Shown here: one piece after another, positions 35,231 through 43,831 of the stretch
How the letters are laid out: each line of letters begins with the position of its first letter
Position numbering within the stretch: the first letter of the stretch is position 1
Assembly (NCBI GenBank): GCA_031295385.1
Contig: JAUMOL010000021.1
Location: 1 to 61,168, forward strand
Length of the DNA: 61,168 nucleotides
Origin: Collinsella sp.
GTDB taxonomy: Bacteria; Actinomycetota; Coriobacteriia; Coriobacteriales; Coriobacteriaceae
Direction: 5' to 3'
Notes under the pieces: model-generated
What the model saw: only the letters and a program-made list of their open reading frames with translations
Database searches by the model: none
Told to the model about the DNA's origin: nothing
Program-made: the position numbers and the translations under genes

Positions 35231-35626
35231 CTAGAGGACGAGCTGATGGTAGTCAGCGGGGGTTACGCGGCCCTCGGTGGCAGCGCGGAAGGCCGCGAGC
35301 GCATCGCCCGAGAACGGCATGGCCCAGCACAGCCCGCAGCCGGCGGTAATGGAGCCGGGCAGCGGCATGATGCGCCCGGGCACACCGGCGGCAAGACACA
35401 GCTGCTCGCATTCCATCACATCGTAGGTGCTATCGAACGAAACGATGATCTTGCGTTCGTGGTCGAGGGCATCGCCGGACGGGCCTTCGCGGTGTGCCTC
35501 ACGATACGCCGCGGCGGCCGCTTCCTCTTCCGCAGTATGTCCACAGCCACCGCAGCCGCAGGTACAGGGCTCGGAACCATCGCAAGTGCAAGGCTCTCCC
35601 GTGTCGGGGCAAATATCGTGAGACAT
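35231..35626 (-). CDS. DUF3343 (putative Se/S carrier-like) protein with Cys-rich N-terminus
   Basis: 131 residues. The C-terminal two thirds match DUF3343: IVSFDSTYDVMECEQLCLAAGVPGRIMPLP, then a conserved AGCGLCWAMPF cysteine block. Pfam treats this family as a putative selenium/sulfur carrier and it often neighbours YedF-like and selenium genes. Here an N-terminal extension of about 35 residues adds nine cysteines in CPDTGEPCTC, then CTCGCGGCGH, probably a metal- or selenium-binding tail. It is the last gene of a run selA-selB-selC-mobA-DUF3343, which supports a role in selenium delivery; that role is inferred from context. Confidence 0.8.
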   Translation of the reverse strand: MSHDICPDTGEPCTCDGSEPCTCGCGGCGHTAEEEAAAAAYREAHREGPSGDALDHERKIIVSFDSTYDVMECEQLCLAAGVPGRIMPLPGSITAGCGLCWAMPFSGDALAAFRAATEGRVTPADYHQLVL

Positions 35627-35641
35627 GGCAACTCCAATCGT

Positions 35642-36274
35642 CTAGGCGAGTAACTCGGCCGTCGCAAACTCCTCGGGCGTATTGACGTTTTCGAAGCAGA
35701 GCGTGGAACCGGCAACCTCGACAATCTGGGGCTCATCCAGATAGCCGGCATGGACCTGGTCGATCAAACAGCGGATGCGTTGGCGGTCCTTGTCGAGCAA
35801 CTCACGGGCAACCGGCGCGCAAGTCTGGCGGCGCCACACGGCGCAAAGCGGCTCAATCCCCCGCTCCTCGCGCGGCACGCACACGTCGAGCGCCTCGGCC
35901 TCAACACGATCGACAAGCGCGCCGATGAGTTCCGGAGAGACAAACGGCATATCGCAGGCGACGATCGCCACGAGCGGCAGCCGAGCCGCAGCCAGCGAGC
36001 TCGCGATGCCGCGCATGGCGCCTGCCGACCCTTCAAGGTCCGCTACCACGCGTGGTACAAGACCGCCAAACGCGTGCTCCTCAAGATAGGCAAGTTCGCT
36101 GGGACGCGAAGTCGTCACGACCAACTCGCCGGCAACTGGCGCCAGCCGACCCAGCACCCGCTCGATGAGCGGCTCACCGCAAAACGCCATGCGTGCCTTA
36201 TCGCAGCCCATACGCGACGACAGCCCGCCCGCCTGGACGACGCAAGAAAGATCGGCACGTCTTACGGTAGTCAT
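35642..36274 (-). CDS. mobA: Molybdenum cofactor guanylyltransferase
   Basis: About 210 residues. The nucleotidyltransferase opening is VVQAGGLSSRMGCDKARM (the GGxSxRMGxxK motif), with later IVACDMPFVSPELI (Asp for Mg) and FENVNTPEEFA at the C-terminus, all typical of MobA. It attaches GMP to molybdopterin to give the MGD cofactor used by formate dehydrogenase and other DMSO-reductase-family enzymes encoded nearby. The start is ATG 36274 with GGAGGTG upstream; the longer open frame to 36562 would run through tRNA-Sec, so it is rejected. It lies between selC and the DUF3343 gene. Confidence 0.9.
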   Translation of the reverse strand: MTTVRRADLSCVVQAGGLSSRMGCDKARMAFCGEPLIERVLGRLAPVAGELVVTTSRPSELAYLEEHAFGGLVPRVVADLEGSAGAMRGIASSLAAARLPLVAIVACDMPFVSPELIGALVDRVEAEALDVCVPREERGIEPLCAVWRRQTCAPVARELLDKDRQRIRCLIDQVHAGYLDEPQIVEVAGSTLCFENVNTPEEFATAELLA

Positions 36275-36427
36275 ACGGCAAAACACCTCCATCGGCATGC
36301 TCGAAACCCGATGCACGAAGCTAAATACAGCCGCCGAAATAGCGGCGCTACGAAAAGCTCGTGCAAAACAAAACAGCGCCTTTGCGGCACGCAGCAAGAC
36401 CGCGAGCACAAAAGCGCTGGTAGCGTA

Positions 36428-36524
36428 TGGCGGGAACGTATGTGAATCGAACACATCCAAGACGTTTTGCACGCCTCGCAACGGTTTTGAGGACCGCGGA
36501 GCCCACCGGAGCCCATCCGTTCCC
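36428..36524 (-). tRNA. selC: tRNA-Sec (anticodon UCA)
   Basis: 97 bases with encoded CCA. The acceptor GGGAACG pairs with CGTTCCC, and a six-pair D stem (GGGCTC with GGGCTC, using G-U pairs) closes a four-base loop. The anticodon stem GCGGT/ACCGT carries loop CCTCAAA, so the anticodon is UCA, and a long variable arm (GAGGCGT/ACGTCTT) and T arm with TTCGATT are present. These are diagnostic for selenocysteine tRNA. Position 33 is C instead of the near-universal U. It lies just downstream of selB. Confidence 0.93.
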
Positions 36525-36581
36525 AAGTGCGGCGGTATTTTACCAAACCGAGCGGGCCCCATCCCAAAAAGACGAGCAAGA

Positions 36582-36648
36582 AGTTGCGGTGGAATAGTTC
36601 TTGCTTAGGCTGCAAGACCCCAAAAACAGGAACTATTTCACCGCAACT
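36582..36648. repeat. 67-bp palindromic repeat, copy 3
   Basis: Same length and terminal 10 bp as the other copies, but the inner stem is different (GGAATAGTTC / GAACTATTTC), so both arms have changed together. It lies between selB and selC. Confidence 0.85.
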
Positions 36649-36673
36649 GAGGAGGCGGGAGCGGGTGACCGGC

Positions 36674-38641
36674 CTAGCGTAGGGACCTCAGGCCACCGGC
36701 ATCCTTGTCGAGCACCGTAAAGCGCACGGCATCTAGGTGCTCCAAGATGCTGATGGCACGTTTGCGCGACACACCCAGGGCCTCGCGCAGCACGCTCGTG
36801 GTCGCAGCGCCACCGGCTGTCTCAATGGCAGCGGCAACAAGCTCGCGCGCATGGGCCTCGGCGGCAGCGGACAGGGCAACGTCGCGCTCGACCTTAACGA
36901 TCGAGCGGTTGAGCGAAAGCTCGCGCAGGGCACGCGTCATGGTGTCGCGGCCGAGCTGCAGCTGTTCGCCCACCCCGGGAAGCGCCGGTGCATCCAGGCC
37001 GGCCTCGTCAAGTAGCGCGACGATCCGCTCGCAAGCCTCTCGCACCACGCGTGCCGCCGCGGCGGCCGAATGCGGATCGAATACCTCGGCGCCCTCGGCG
37101 GCGCACACGCCGCGCGAGCAGCCCTCGGCAATCAGAGCCGAGGCAACGCCTTCATCAGCGGCAGGCCACGCAGCATGGGCAACGGCGCCGGGCGTAAAGC
37201 CCGTCTCCTTGGGAGCCGCCGCGTGCATGGCTGACAGGGTCGCCGCAAGGGCATCCATCGCTGCGTCGAGCGCGGAAGAATCTGCATACAGCGAGCCATC
37301 CGAGCCAGCAAGCTCGCACACAGCACCTCGCGCCACCAACTCGTTCAGCGCGGCATCGACTCCACCGGAAACAAGATCCAGCGCCGCGGCAACGTCGGCA
37401 GCCACGACCGGCAACGTCTGCAGCGCCAGCCACGCCTCAACACCAGCGGCGGTATCGCCGGCCTCAAGCGCCACATACAGCGCACGCTCTCCTTCGGCAA
37501 GCTCGCGCGAACGACGGCAACGCGAAAGCAGCACACGCCCGCCGCCAATGAGCATGACGGGCGAATACGACAGCACCACAGCATGGTCTCCGGCTCGCAG
37601 CGGCAGCGGCTCCTCCAAGCGCACCTGCACGGTACGGGTCTCGCCCACCGCAATGGGGGCCTCACCCTCCAAAAGCATGATGCGGCCGACAACCTCGGCT
37701 GTACCCGCCATCACGTGCACACGCGCGCCCGACTCGAGCACGCGCGGCTTGGCACCCTCGCGACCCAGGTAGGTGAACGTCATCATAAAGCGCAACGTCT
37801 GACCAAAGCGGTCCGCCACGCCCAGCATCTCGCCACGGTCAAGCGCCGCGACACCGTCACCAACCAGGTTGAGTGCCACGCGTTGCCCAGGCAGCGCGCG
37901 CGGCGTATCGCCATGCACCTGAATCCCGCGGACACGGCAGACCGTACGCGACGGCAAAGCCATCAGCTCGTCGCCCACGGCAACTGGCGCATCGTGCAGC
38001 GTTCCTGTCACGACGGTGCCGACGCCCTTAATCGTAAAGCAGCGGTCAATCGGCAGGCGAGGCGCGGCATCGCTCCGCTCGGCACGGTCGCGACAGGCAT
38101 CCCAGCAAACACCCACCTGCTCGTCGAGCACCGCAAGCAGCCCGTCGATCCCCTCGCCCGTCTTGGACGACACGGGCACGATCGGCGCGCCCGCAAACAC
38201 GGTACCCGACAAAAAGTCATCGACATCGAGCTCGGCAAGCTCGGTCATCTCGGCGTCGGCCAGGTCGCACATCGTCAGCGCGACCACCATATGCGTAACG
38301 CCCAACAGCTCCAGCACATGCACGTGCTCGCGGGTCTGCGGCATTACGCCCTCAACGGCAGAGACCACCAGCACGGCAACGTCAATGCCTGTCGCACCCT
38401 GCACCATAGCGCGCAGGTAATGCGCGTGGCCCGGCACGTCGACCAGGCCAACGATCTTGCCGCTCGGCAGTGCCAGTTCGCCAAAGCCCAGCTCCACCGT
38501 CATGCCCCGGCGACGCTCGACCTCCAGGCGATCGGGATTCTTGCCGGTCAGCGCCTCGATCAGTGCCGACTTACCGTGGTCGACGTGACCCGCCGTGCCA
38601 ACGATAACGGGACACTCCACCAGCGCTTTAACCTCACTCAT
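36674..38641 (-). CDS. selB: Selenocysteine-specific elongation factor
   Basis: 655 residues. The GTPase domain starts VIVGTAGHVDHGKSALIEALTG (G1), then GMTVELGFGEL and VDVPGHAHYL (G3). The G4 position reads ALTMCDLAD, with Met where the family has Lys (usually TKxD). EF-Tu-like domains 2 and 3 follow, then about 250 residues of winged-helix repeats that in SelB bind the SECIS hairpin. It delivers Sec-tRNA to UGA codons, here most obviously that of fdhF. ATG 38641 overlaps the selA stop by 4 bases. The Met in G4 could weaken guanine contact; the rest of the protein looks intact. Confidence 0.93.
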   Translation of the reverse strand: MSEVKALVECPVIVGTAGHVDHGKSALIEALTGKNPDRLEVERRRGMTVELGFGELALPSGKIVGLVDVPGHAHYLRAMVQGATGIDVAVLVVSAVEGVMPQTREHVHVLELLGVTHMVVALTMCDLADAEMTELAELDVDDFLSGTVFAGAPIVPVSSKTGEGIDGLLAVLDEQVGVCWDACRDRAERSDAAPRLPIDRCFTIKGVGTVVTGTLHDAPVAVGDELMALPSRTVCRVRGIQVHGDTPRALPGQRVALNLVGDGVAALDRGEMLGVADRFGQTLRFMMTFTYLGREGAKPRVLESGARVHVMAGTAEVVGRIMLLEGEAPIAVGETRTVQVRLEEPLPLRAGDHAVVLSYSPVMLIGGGRVLLSRCRRSRELAEGERALYVALEAGDTAAGVEAWLALQTLPVVAADVAAALDLVSGGVDAALNELVARGAVCELAGSDGSLYADSSALDAAMDALAATLSAMHAAAPKETGFTPGAVAHAAWPAADEGVASALIAEGCSRGVCAAEGAEVFDPHSAAAAARVVREACERIVALLDEAGLDAPALPGVGEQLQLGRDTMTRALRELSLNRSIVKVERDVALSAAAEAHARELVAAAIETAGGAATTSVLREALGVSRKRAISILEHLDAVRFTVLDKDAGGLRSLR

Positions 38642-40095
38642 CGAGCAATCGCCTTCTCAACGCATGCGGCAAGCGTCGATGCCGCCGTCTCGATATCGCG
38701 GTCGCCCACAAGCGTACGGACGTCAAACAAAATGCGATCGTGCGAAGTTCGCGTGACGACCGGCGTGTCGAAGTCCTGGACAAGCGAGCGCTTGAGCGCG
38801 TCGACGGACAGGCACCCGTCGACCGGGCAGACGGCCACGCACATGGTGGGCAACTCGACGGTAGGCAGCGAGCCGCCGCCAGGAGTCGACGACTCCTCGA
38901 CGATTTCCACCTGCACGGCACACGGGCAGCCAGCCTTATCGAGACCCGCCACCATCAGCTCGCGCAGCTTACGCGCGCGACGCTCCAGATGAGCCTGCGG
39001 CAGCGTAAGCATGTTGAGCACCGGCACCTCGCGATGGGCCACATCCGCCCCATCCATGTAAATGCGCAGTGTGGCCTCGAGCGCCGCCAGCGCGAGCTTG
39101 CCCGGACGCAGGGCACGCATAAGCGGATGCGACCCGCAGGCCTGGACCAGATCGCGACGACCCATGATAATGCCCGCCTGTGCAGCACCGAGCAGCTTAT
39201 CGCCCGAGCACGACACGATATCGAGCCCCGCCGCGACCGAAGCCGGCGTGGGCTCCTCACCGCCGCGCACCAGGATGTCATCGGGCAAAAGTGCGCCCGA
39301 CCCTTGATCCTCGTAGAACAGCAGGCCATGCTTGTGGGCCAGGGCGGCAAGCTCCCGAGAGCCCACCTCCTCGTGGAAGCCCTCGATGCGATAGTTGGAA
39401 GGATGGACCTTGAGGATCATCGCCGTATCGGGCGTGATGGCGCGCTCGTAGTCGCTCAAATGCGTGCGGTTGGTGGCCCCGACCTCGACGAGCTTGGCAC
39501 CCGAGGCCTCCATAACATCGGGGATACGGAAGCTGCCGCCGATCTCGACAAGCTCACCGCGGCTGACGATGACCTCCTTGCCCGCGGCATGGGTCGCCAG
39601 CACCAACAGCACGGCGGCCGCGTTATTGTTAACGACCAGCGCGTCCTCGGCACCGGTAAGCGAACGGATGAGCTGCGCGGCGTGCTCCTTGCGCGACCCG
39701 CGCGAGCAGGTGTCCACGCTGTACTCGAGTGTGCTGTAGCCGCGCGCGACCTCGGCCACGGCCTTGGCGGCCGACTCCGCGAGCGGGGCTCGACCCAGGT
39801 TGGTATGGATGACCACGCCTGTCGCGTTGACGGCAGGGCGCAGGCTCGGCAGCGCGGAGCGATGCGCACGCCATTCGATGGCCGAGGCCAGCTCGCGCCT
39901 GGAACGCGGGGCGACACCGGCACGAATTGCGGCGCGCTCCTCGTCGAGCTCGGCCGTCACGGCAGCATGGACCACCGTGTCACAGGTCTCCCCCGCCGCC
40001 TTCACCACCGGCCACTCGGCAAGCAGCTCGTTGACGGAAGGAATGGCGCGCAGGCGGGCGCGCACCTCATCGGACATGTTCTGGCTATCGCTCAT
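38638..40095 (-). CDS. selA: L-seryl-tRNA(Sec) selenium transferase
   Basis: 485 residues, a fold-type I PLP enzyme. Conserved blocks are NATGVVIHTNLGRAPLAE, then DALVVNNNAAAVLL, YEDQGSGALLPD and SCSGDKLLGAAQAGIIMG, in which Lys300 is the predicted PLP-binding residue. It converts seryl-tRNA(Sec) to selenocysteyl-tRNA(Sec) using selenophosphate. The start ATG 40095 has GAAAGG upstream. selD, which makes selenophosphate, is not in this window. The gene is the first of selA-selB-selC-mobA-DUF3343. Confidence 0.95.
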   Translation of the reverse strand: MSDSQNMSDEVRARLRAIPSVNELLAEWPVVKAAGETCDTVVHAAVTAELDEERAAIRAGVAPRSRRELASAIEWRAHRSALPSLRPAVNATGVVIHTNLGRAPLAESAAKAVAEVARGYSTLEYSVDTCSRGSRKEHAAQLIRSLTGAEDALVVNNNAAAVLLVLATHAAGKEVIVSRGELVEIGGSFRIPDVMEASGAKLVEVGATNRTHLSDYERAITPDTAMILKVHPSNYRIEGFHEEVGSRELAALAHKHGLLFYEDQGSGALLPDDILVRGGEEPTPASVAAGLDIVSCSGDKLLGAAQAGIIMGRRDLVQACGSHPLMRALRPGKLALAALEATLRIYMDGADVAHREVPVLNMLTLPQAHLERRARKLRELMVAGLDKAGCPCAVQVEIVEESSTPGGGSLPTVELPTMCVAVCPVDGCLSVDALKRSLVQDFDTPVVTRTSHDRILFDVRTLVGDRDIETAASTLAACVEKAIAR

Positions 40096-40170
40096 GTGCA
40101 GCCTTTCAAAACCAAGGGCAGATCAGTCGGACGTTCATCAAAAACCAGCCGAATCAATCTGCTGAATCAA

Positions 40171-42288
40171 TCAGTCGTTATTATCCACGTGCTCCGTGAT
40201 CTTTTCCGCGCGAACGGCGTTTTCCTGGGTGAGTGCGGCGCCCGTCAACGGGTCCCAACGCAACGGCGTATGGTCGAGCGGGCCCACGCCCAAGGCTTGA
40301 GCGCCACCGGCATCGGCGCCAAACGAACGCCCACCGGGGGCGGCCGACGTAAAGATGCACGCCGGATGCAGATACGGCGTCGTCTCCACTCGCACGCGGT
40401 CGCGGCCCATATCGCTCACGAGTTCGACGATCTCGCCGTCGACGATGCCCATGCGCGCAGCAACATCGGCATTCATCTGCACGGCATCCTGGTCCGATCC
40501 AGCCTCGGCGGCACCTTGGGCCGCAAGCCTTCGCGAGGTATGCGACTCAAAGGGACGGTTGCCGCTAATGAGGCGAAACATCCCCGGGCCAGGCTCCACC
40601 ATGGGAGCGATCCAATTGGGTACACGACCCAGGTCGGCTCGTTCCCATACGTCGCTTGCCAGCGCAATTTTGCCGCCATCCAAGGGAATCACCGGCTCAC
40701 CCGTGCGCGACGGCAGCGCCACGCCCGTATCGGCCCAACCGCGCTTCTTGAGTGCGGCAAGATCAATCCCAAAAGGCGCCACCTGGGCAGCTGCCAGATC
40801 GTCAGACGTAAACTGGAAGTACTCGCCCACGCCACACGCCCGCGCCAGACCGGCAAAAATCTCCCGACCGGGACGTGTGTCGTCATGCTGCACAGGCAGC
40901 ACGGCGTTGCGGTAGAACACGCGCGAATCGTTGGCGCCCACGACCGCGCCTACACCGCGGTCGGCCTCCAGATACGTCACGTCGGGCAGCACGAAGTCCG
41001 AAGCACGCGCCGTCTCGGACCAGCGAATATCAATCGTCACGAGCAAGTCGAGCTGCTGCAAAATACTCAACCAAGCCTGTGCATTGCCATAGCCCGCACC
41101 GGGGTTACTGGCATAGACGATGAGCCCACGCAAATCGCCGGCAAGAATCGACTGACCGATGGTCGTGCACAGGCCGCGCACCGGATCGACCAGCGGATAG
41201 CGCTCGGATCCCAGCTTGGGCCCGCGCGGCACCGGCGGCGTCGCAAAGCGTGCGGGATCGAGGTCGCCTAACACAAGCGGCGTGGGTGGATTGAGCGCGC
41301 CGCCCGCATGCCCGATGCAGCCCAGCAGCACATCGACCAAGCAGATGGCGCGCGCGGTCTGGGTGCTATTGGCATACGCGATACCGATGCCGCCATGAAA
41401 GCCCGCATCCACCACAGCGGCAGGCGCGGCGGCAGCGAGATCGCGCGCCGTGGCGACAATCTCCGCGGCCGGCACGTCGCACATCGACTCGGCCCACTCG
41501 GGCGTCCAAGCACGGGCCGCCTGCGCCAGCTCGTCAAAACCCGTGGTATAGCGGTCCACGAACTCGTGATCGTACAGGTCCTCGGCAATCAAGACGTGGA
41601 CAATACCCAACAGCAGCGCCAAGTCGCAGCCCGGGCGTACGCGCAGCCAGCGATCGGCAAGCGCGGCCGAGCCGCTGCGCCGGGGGTCGACCACGATGAT
41701 CTTCGCCCCGCGCCGGCGCGCATCGTTGAGCGCATCGACGGCCCCCATCGTCGACGAATCGACAATGGAACGCCCCAGGTACATGATGCAGTCGGTATGC
41801 GCAAGGTCGGAGGCGGGACTATAACCCAGGCTGTGCTCCCAACCGGTAAGTCGGCATACCTCGCAGGCGCCATCGGCACCGTACACGTTGGGCGAACCCA
41901 GCGCATGCATAAAGCGATAGGCCCAGTAGCGGTCGTACGAGGGAACGCCGAGCGTCATGCCCAGTGTACGAGGCCCGCACTCGTCAACAATCCCCAAAAG
42001 GCGCTCGGCAATCTGCGCGAACGCCTCGTCCCAGGTAATCGCATCAAACCCCGAGCCATCCCGGCGGCGTCGCATGGGGTGCACGATGCGGTCGCGCTCG
42101 TCAAACGGCATTGCCAGGCGATGCCGTCCGCGGGCGCACAGGGCACGCGCCGCGCACGGATGTCCCGGCACTGGCAACTCGGCCACCACACGTCCATCCT
42201 CAACATGGGCCGCAAAGGCGCAATCGGCATAGCATCCCCCGCATGTCGTCACCACGGAGCGACCGTCATGCATAGCTCTCGATGCCAT
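40171..42288 (-). CDS. Molybdopterin oxidoreductase of the DMSO reductase family, substrate unknown
   Basis: 705 residues. The N-terminal [4Fe-4S] motif is TTCGGCYADCAF with the fourth Cys near HPCAARALC. Typical Mo/W-bis-MGD domain blocks follow: FDAITWDEAFAQIAERL, then DCIMYLGRSIVDSSTMGAV and KIIVVDPRRSGSAALADRWLRVRPGCDLALLLGI. The C-terminal domain holds SGNRPFESHTSRRL and MNADVAARMGIVDGEIVELVSDMGRDRV. The probable Mo ligand lies in ADGACEVCRLTG, so the ligand is Cys rather than Sec. No signal peptide and no electron-transfer subunit gene is adjacent. It lies between selA and focA. Function is not assigned. Confidence 0.78.
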   Translation of the reverse strand: MASRAMHDGRSVVTTCGGCYADCAFAAHVEDGRVVAELPVPGHPCAARALCARGRHRLAMPFDERDRIVHPMRRRRDGSGFDAITWDEAFAQIAERLLGIVDECGPRTLGMTLGVPSYDRYWAYRFMHALGSPNVYGADGACEVCRLTGWEHSLGYSPASDLAHTDCIMYLGRSIVDSSTMGAVDALNDARRRGAKIIVVDPRRSGSAALADRWLRVRPGCDLALLLGIVHVLIAEDLYDHEFVDRYTTGFDELAQAARAWTPEWAESMCDVPAAEIVATARDLAAAAPAAVVDAGFHGGIGIAYANSTQTARAICLVDVLLGCIGHAGGALNPPTPLVLGDLDPARFATPPVPRGPKLGSERYPLVDPVRGLCTTIGQSILAGDLRGLIVYASNPGAGYGNAQAWLSILQQLDLLVTIDIRWSETARASDFVLPDVTYLEADRGVGAVVGANDSRVFYRNAVLPVQHDDTRPGREIFAGLARACGVGEYFQFTSDDLAAAQVAPFGIDLAALKKRGWADTGVALPSRTGEPVIPLDGGKIALASDVWERADLGRVPNWIAPMVEPGPGMFRLISGNRPFESHTSRRLAAQGAAEAGSDQDAVQMNADVAARMGIVDGEIVELVSDMGRDRVRVETTPYLHPACIFTSAAPGGRSFGADAGGAQALGVGPLDHTPLRWDPLTGAALTQENAVRAEKITEHVDNND

Positions 42289-42396
42289 CTCGATTATTCC
42301 TTCCAGCTCAGGGGTTCAAGCCCCGCCGCACCACAGCTCTGCCACCAGCTGCCGCGACGCAAAGCCCGCAGCATCTACCGCAGCAAGACACGAAGA

Positions 42397-42428
42397 GCCT
42401 CCCAAAAGGCAAACGCCCCTCGGGAGGC
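42397..42428 (-). terminator. Possible terminator after focA
   Basis: Stem GCCTCCC / GGGAGGC about 20 bases beyond the focA stop, with only a weak T stretch. It would end the long formate hydrogenlyase transcript. Confidence 0.45.
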
Positions 42429-42448
42429 CCGTACGTCATTCCGGCTTA

Positions 42449-43288
42449 TTACGCCTCGGACTTCTTGGCGTAGATAAACCAGTAGCCGAGTGCGACCAGA
42501 ACCGCGCCGCCCACGATGTTGCCCAGCGTGGCGGCGGACAGGTTAAACGCAATGCCCGCGGCGTTAAGCGCATCGGCGCCGGCGACGTCAGCACCATAAC
42601 CGCATGCATGCATCACGGCACCCATGGGCAAAAAGTACATGTTGGCGACGCAGTGCTCAAAACCGCAGGCCACAAAGGCGGCGATGGGCAGCAAAATGCC
42701 CACAACCTTATCGACCACGGTCTTGCCAGCGGTACCGATCCACACGGCCAGGCACACAAAGATGTTGCACAGGATGCCGCGGAAGAAGATCGTCACCCAG
42801 TCGACCGTCACCTTGCCGGCGGCGACGCTCACCATGGAATTGGCGACCGCCTCGCCGTTGAGCTTGTAAATGCCGGCCATGTACACCAAAAAGACGATGA
42901 ACAGGGCACCGACAAAGTTACCGACCCATACGACGGCCCAGGCCTTGAGCATCTGGACCAGGGTGATCTTTTTGCTCTTGAGCGCGCAGACCATAAGCGA
43001 ATTACCGGTAAACAGCTCGGCGCCGCACACCAGCACCAGCACCAGGCCCAGGCAAAAGCACAGACCGCCTACGACGCGCTGGGCGCCCCAGCCCAACGTG
43101 CTATCGCTCAAGAACACGGTAAAGAACAGGCCGCCGAAGGCGATAAACGCGCCGGCGAACATTGCCAACAGAAAGGCCTTAGCGATCGGCAGGTTAGCCT
43201 TGGTCACGCCGGCGGCCTCGGTCTTGGCCTCGATCGCGGCGGGCGCCAGGCAATCGGGAGTGGGATACTCCACCTTGGAATCTGCCAT
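42449..43288 (-). CDS. focA: Formate/nitrite transporter family channel (FocA-like)
   Basis: About 279 residues with six membrane helices. Family motifs seen are AFIAFGGLFF, then CGAELFTGNSL in the third helix region, VVWVGNFVGALF, and the conserved CGFEHCVANMYFLPMG containing the central His of FNT channels. It is a pentameric channel carrying formate (or a related monovalent acid) across the membrane. Formate is the likely substrate because the gene ends a formate hydrogenlyase operon. The start is set at ATG 43288 with AGGAAAG upstream; the frame reaches 43321. A nitrite function is possible but unsupported by context. Confidence 0.92.
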   Translation of the reverse strand: MADSKVEYPTPDCLAPAAIEAKTEAAGVTKANLPIAKAFLLAMFAGAFIAFGGLFFTVFLSDSTLGWGAQRVVGGLCFCLGLVLVLVCGAELFTGNSLMVCALKSKKITLVQMLKAWAVVWVGNFVGALFIVFLVYMAGIYKLNGEAVANSMVSVAAGKVTVDWVTIFFRGILCNIFVCLAVWIGTAGKTVVDKVVGILLPIAAFVACGFEHCVANMYFLPMGAVMHACGYGADVAGADALNAAGIAFNLSAATLGNIVGGAVLVALGYWFIYAKKSEA

Positions 43289-43327
43289 GTCAATCACTTC
43301 TTTCCTAACAAAATGGAACAAGTGCTC

Positions 43328-43831
43328 CTACTGCTCTTGCCCCAAGCGGACAAAGTGGGAAAAGTCGTTGGCGGCCACGGCGTCGTACACGGCGTCGACG
43401 GCCTCAAAGACCTCCGGGGACATGGGGTTATAGAACTCCGTATCGCCCGGCTGAATCCCAACGAAGACGATATCATCACACGATTGCTCAATCTCTTCGA
43501 TCAGAATCGACAAGGGAAGCGAATGCGTGGTGAACATCGACTTGCGGGCCACGTCACGTTTGTCGAGCAAGCGGATGGCGCCGACGGGCAGCGCCATGTC
43601 GGCGGCATCGACCAAAACCAAACGCGGCGGACGCTCGCGCTTGACCTCGATGATGTCATCCTCGGGCGTCTGACCGCCATCGATGGTGTACCAGCCGGCA
43701 AGAGGCGCGTCCTCCATCTTTTTGGAGAGCACGGGGCCGGCGGCATCGTCGGCACGCAGCACGCTTCCCGCCGTGAGCACGATACCCGCAAACGGGGCGC
43801 CGTTCACACGACCATCCACAACGCGACCCAT
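43328..43831 (-). CDS. hycI: Hydrogenase maturation protease (HycI-like)
   Basis: 167 residues. Matches the HycI/HybD endopeptidase family: TAGSVLRADDAAGPVLSKKM (the nickel-sensing Asp block), then LVLVDAADMALPVGAIRL and TTHSLPLSILIEEIE with the conserved His. It removes the C-terminal peptide of the hydrogenase large subunit after nickel insertion. The predicted target encoded upstream (45916-47688) retains DPCYSCTDR plus a 44-residue tail. The start ATG 43831 overlaps the HycH-like stop. It is the penultimate gene of the operon. Confidence 0.92.
   Translation of the reverse strand: MGRVVDGRVNGAPFAGIVLTAGSVLRADDAAGPVLSKKMEDAPLAGWYTIDGGQTPEDDIIEVKRERPPRLVLVDAADMALPVGAIRLLDKRDVARKSMFTTHSLPLSILIEEIEQSCDDIVFVGIQPGDTEFYNPMSPEVFEAVDAVYDAVAANDFSHFVRLGQEQ

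Noticed and set aside
36275..36562. N-terminal extension of mobA
   Set aside because: The extended frame crosses tRNA-Sec, and a good ribosome site precedes ATG 36274.
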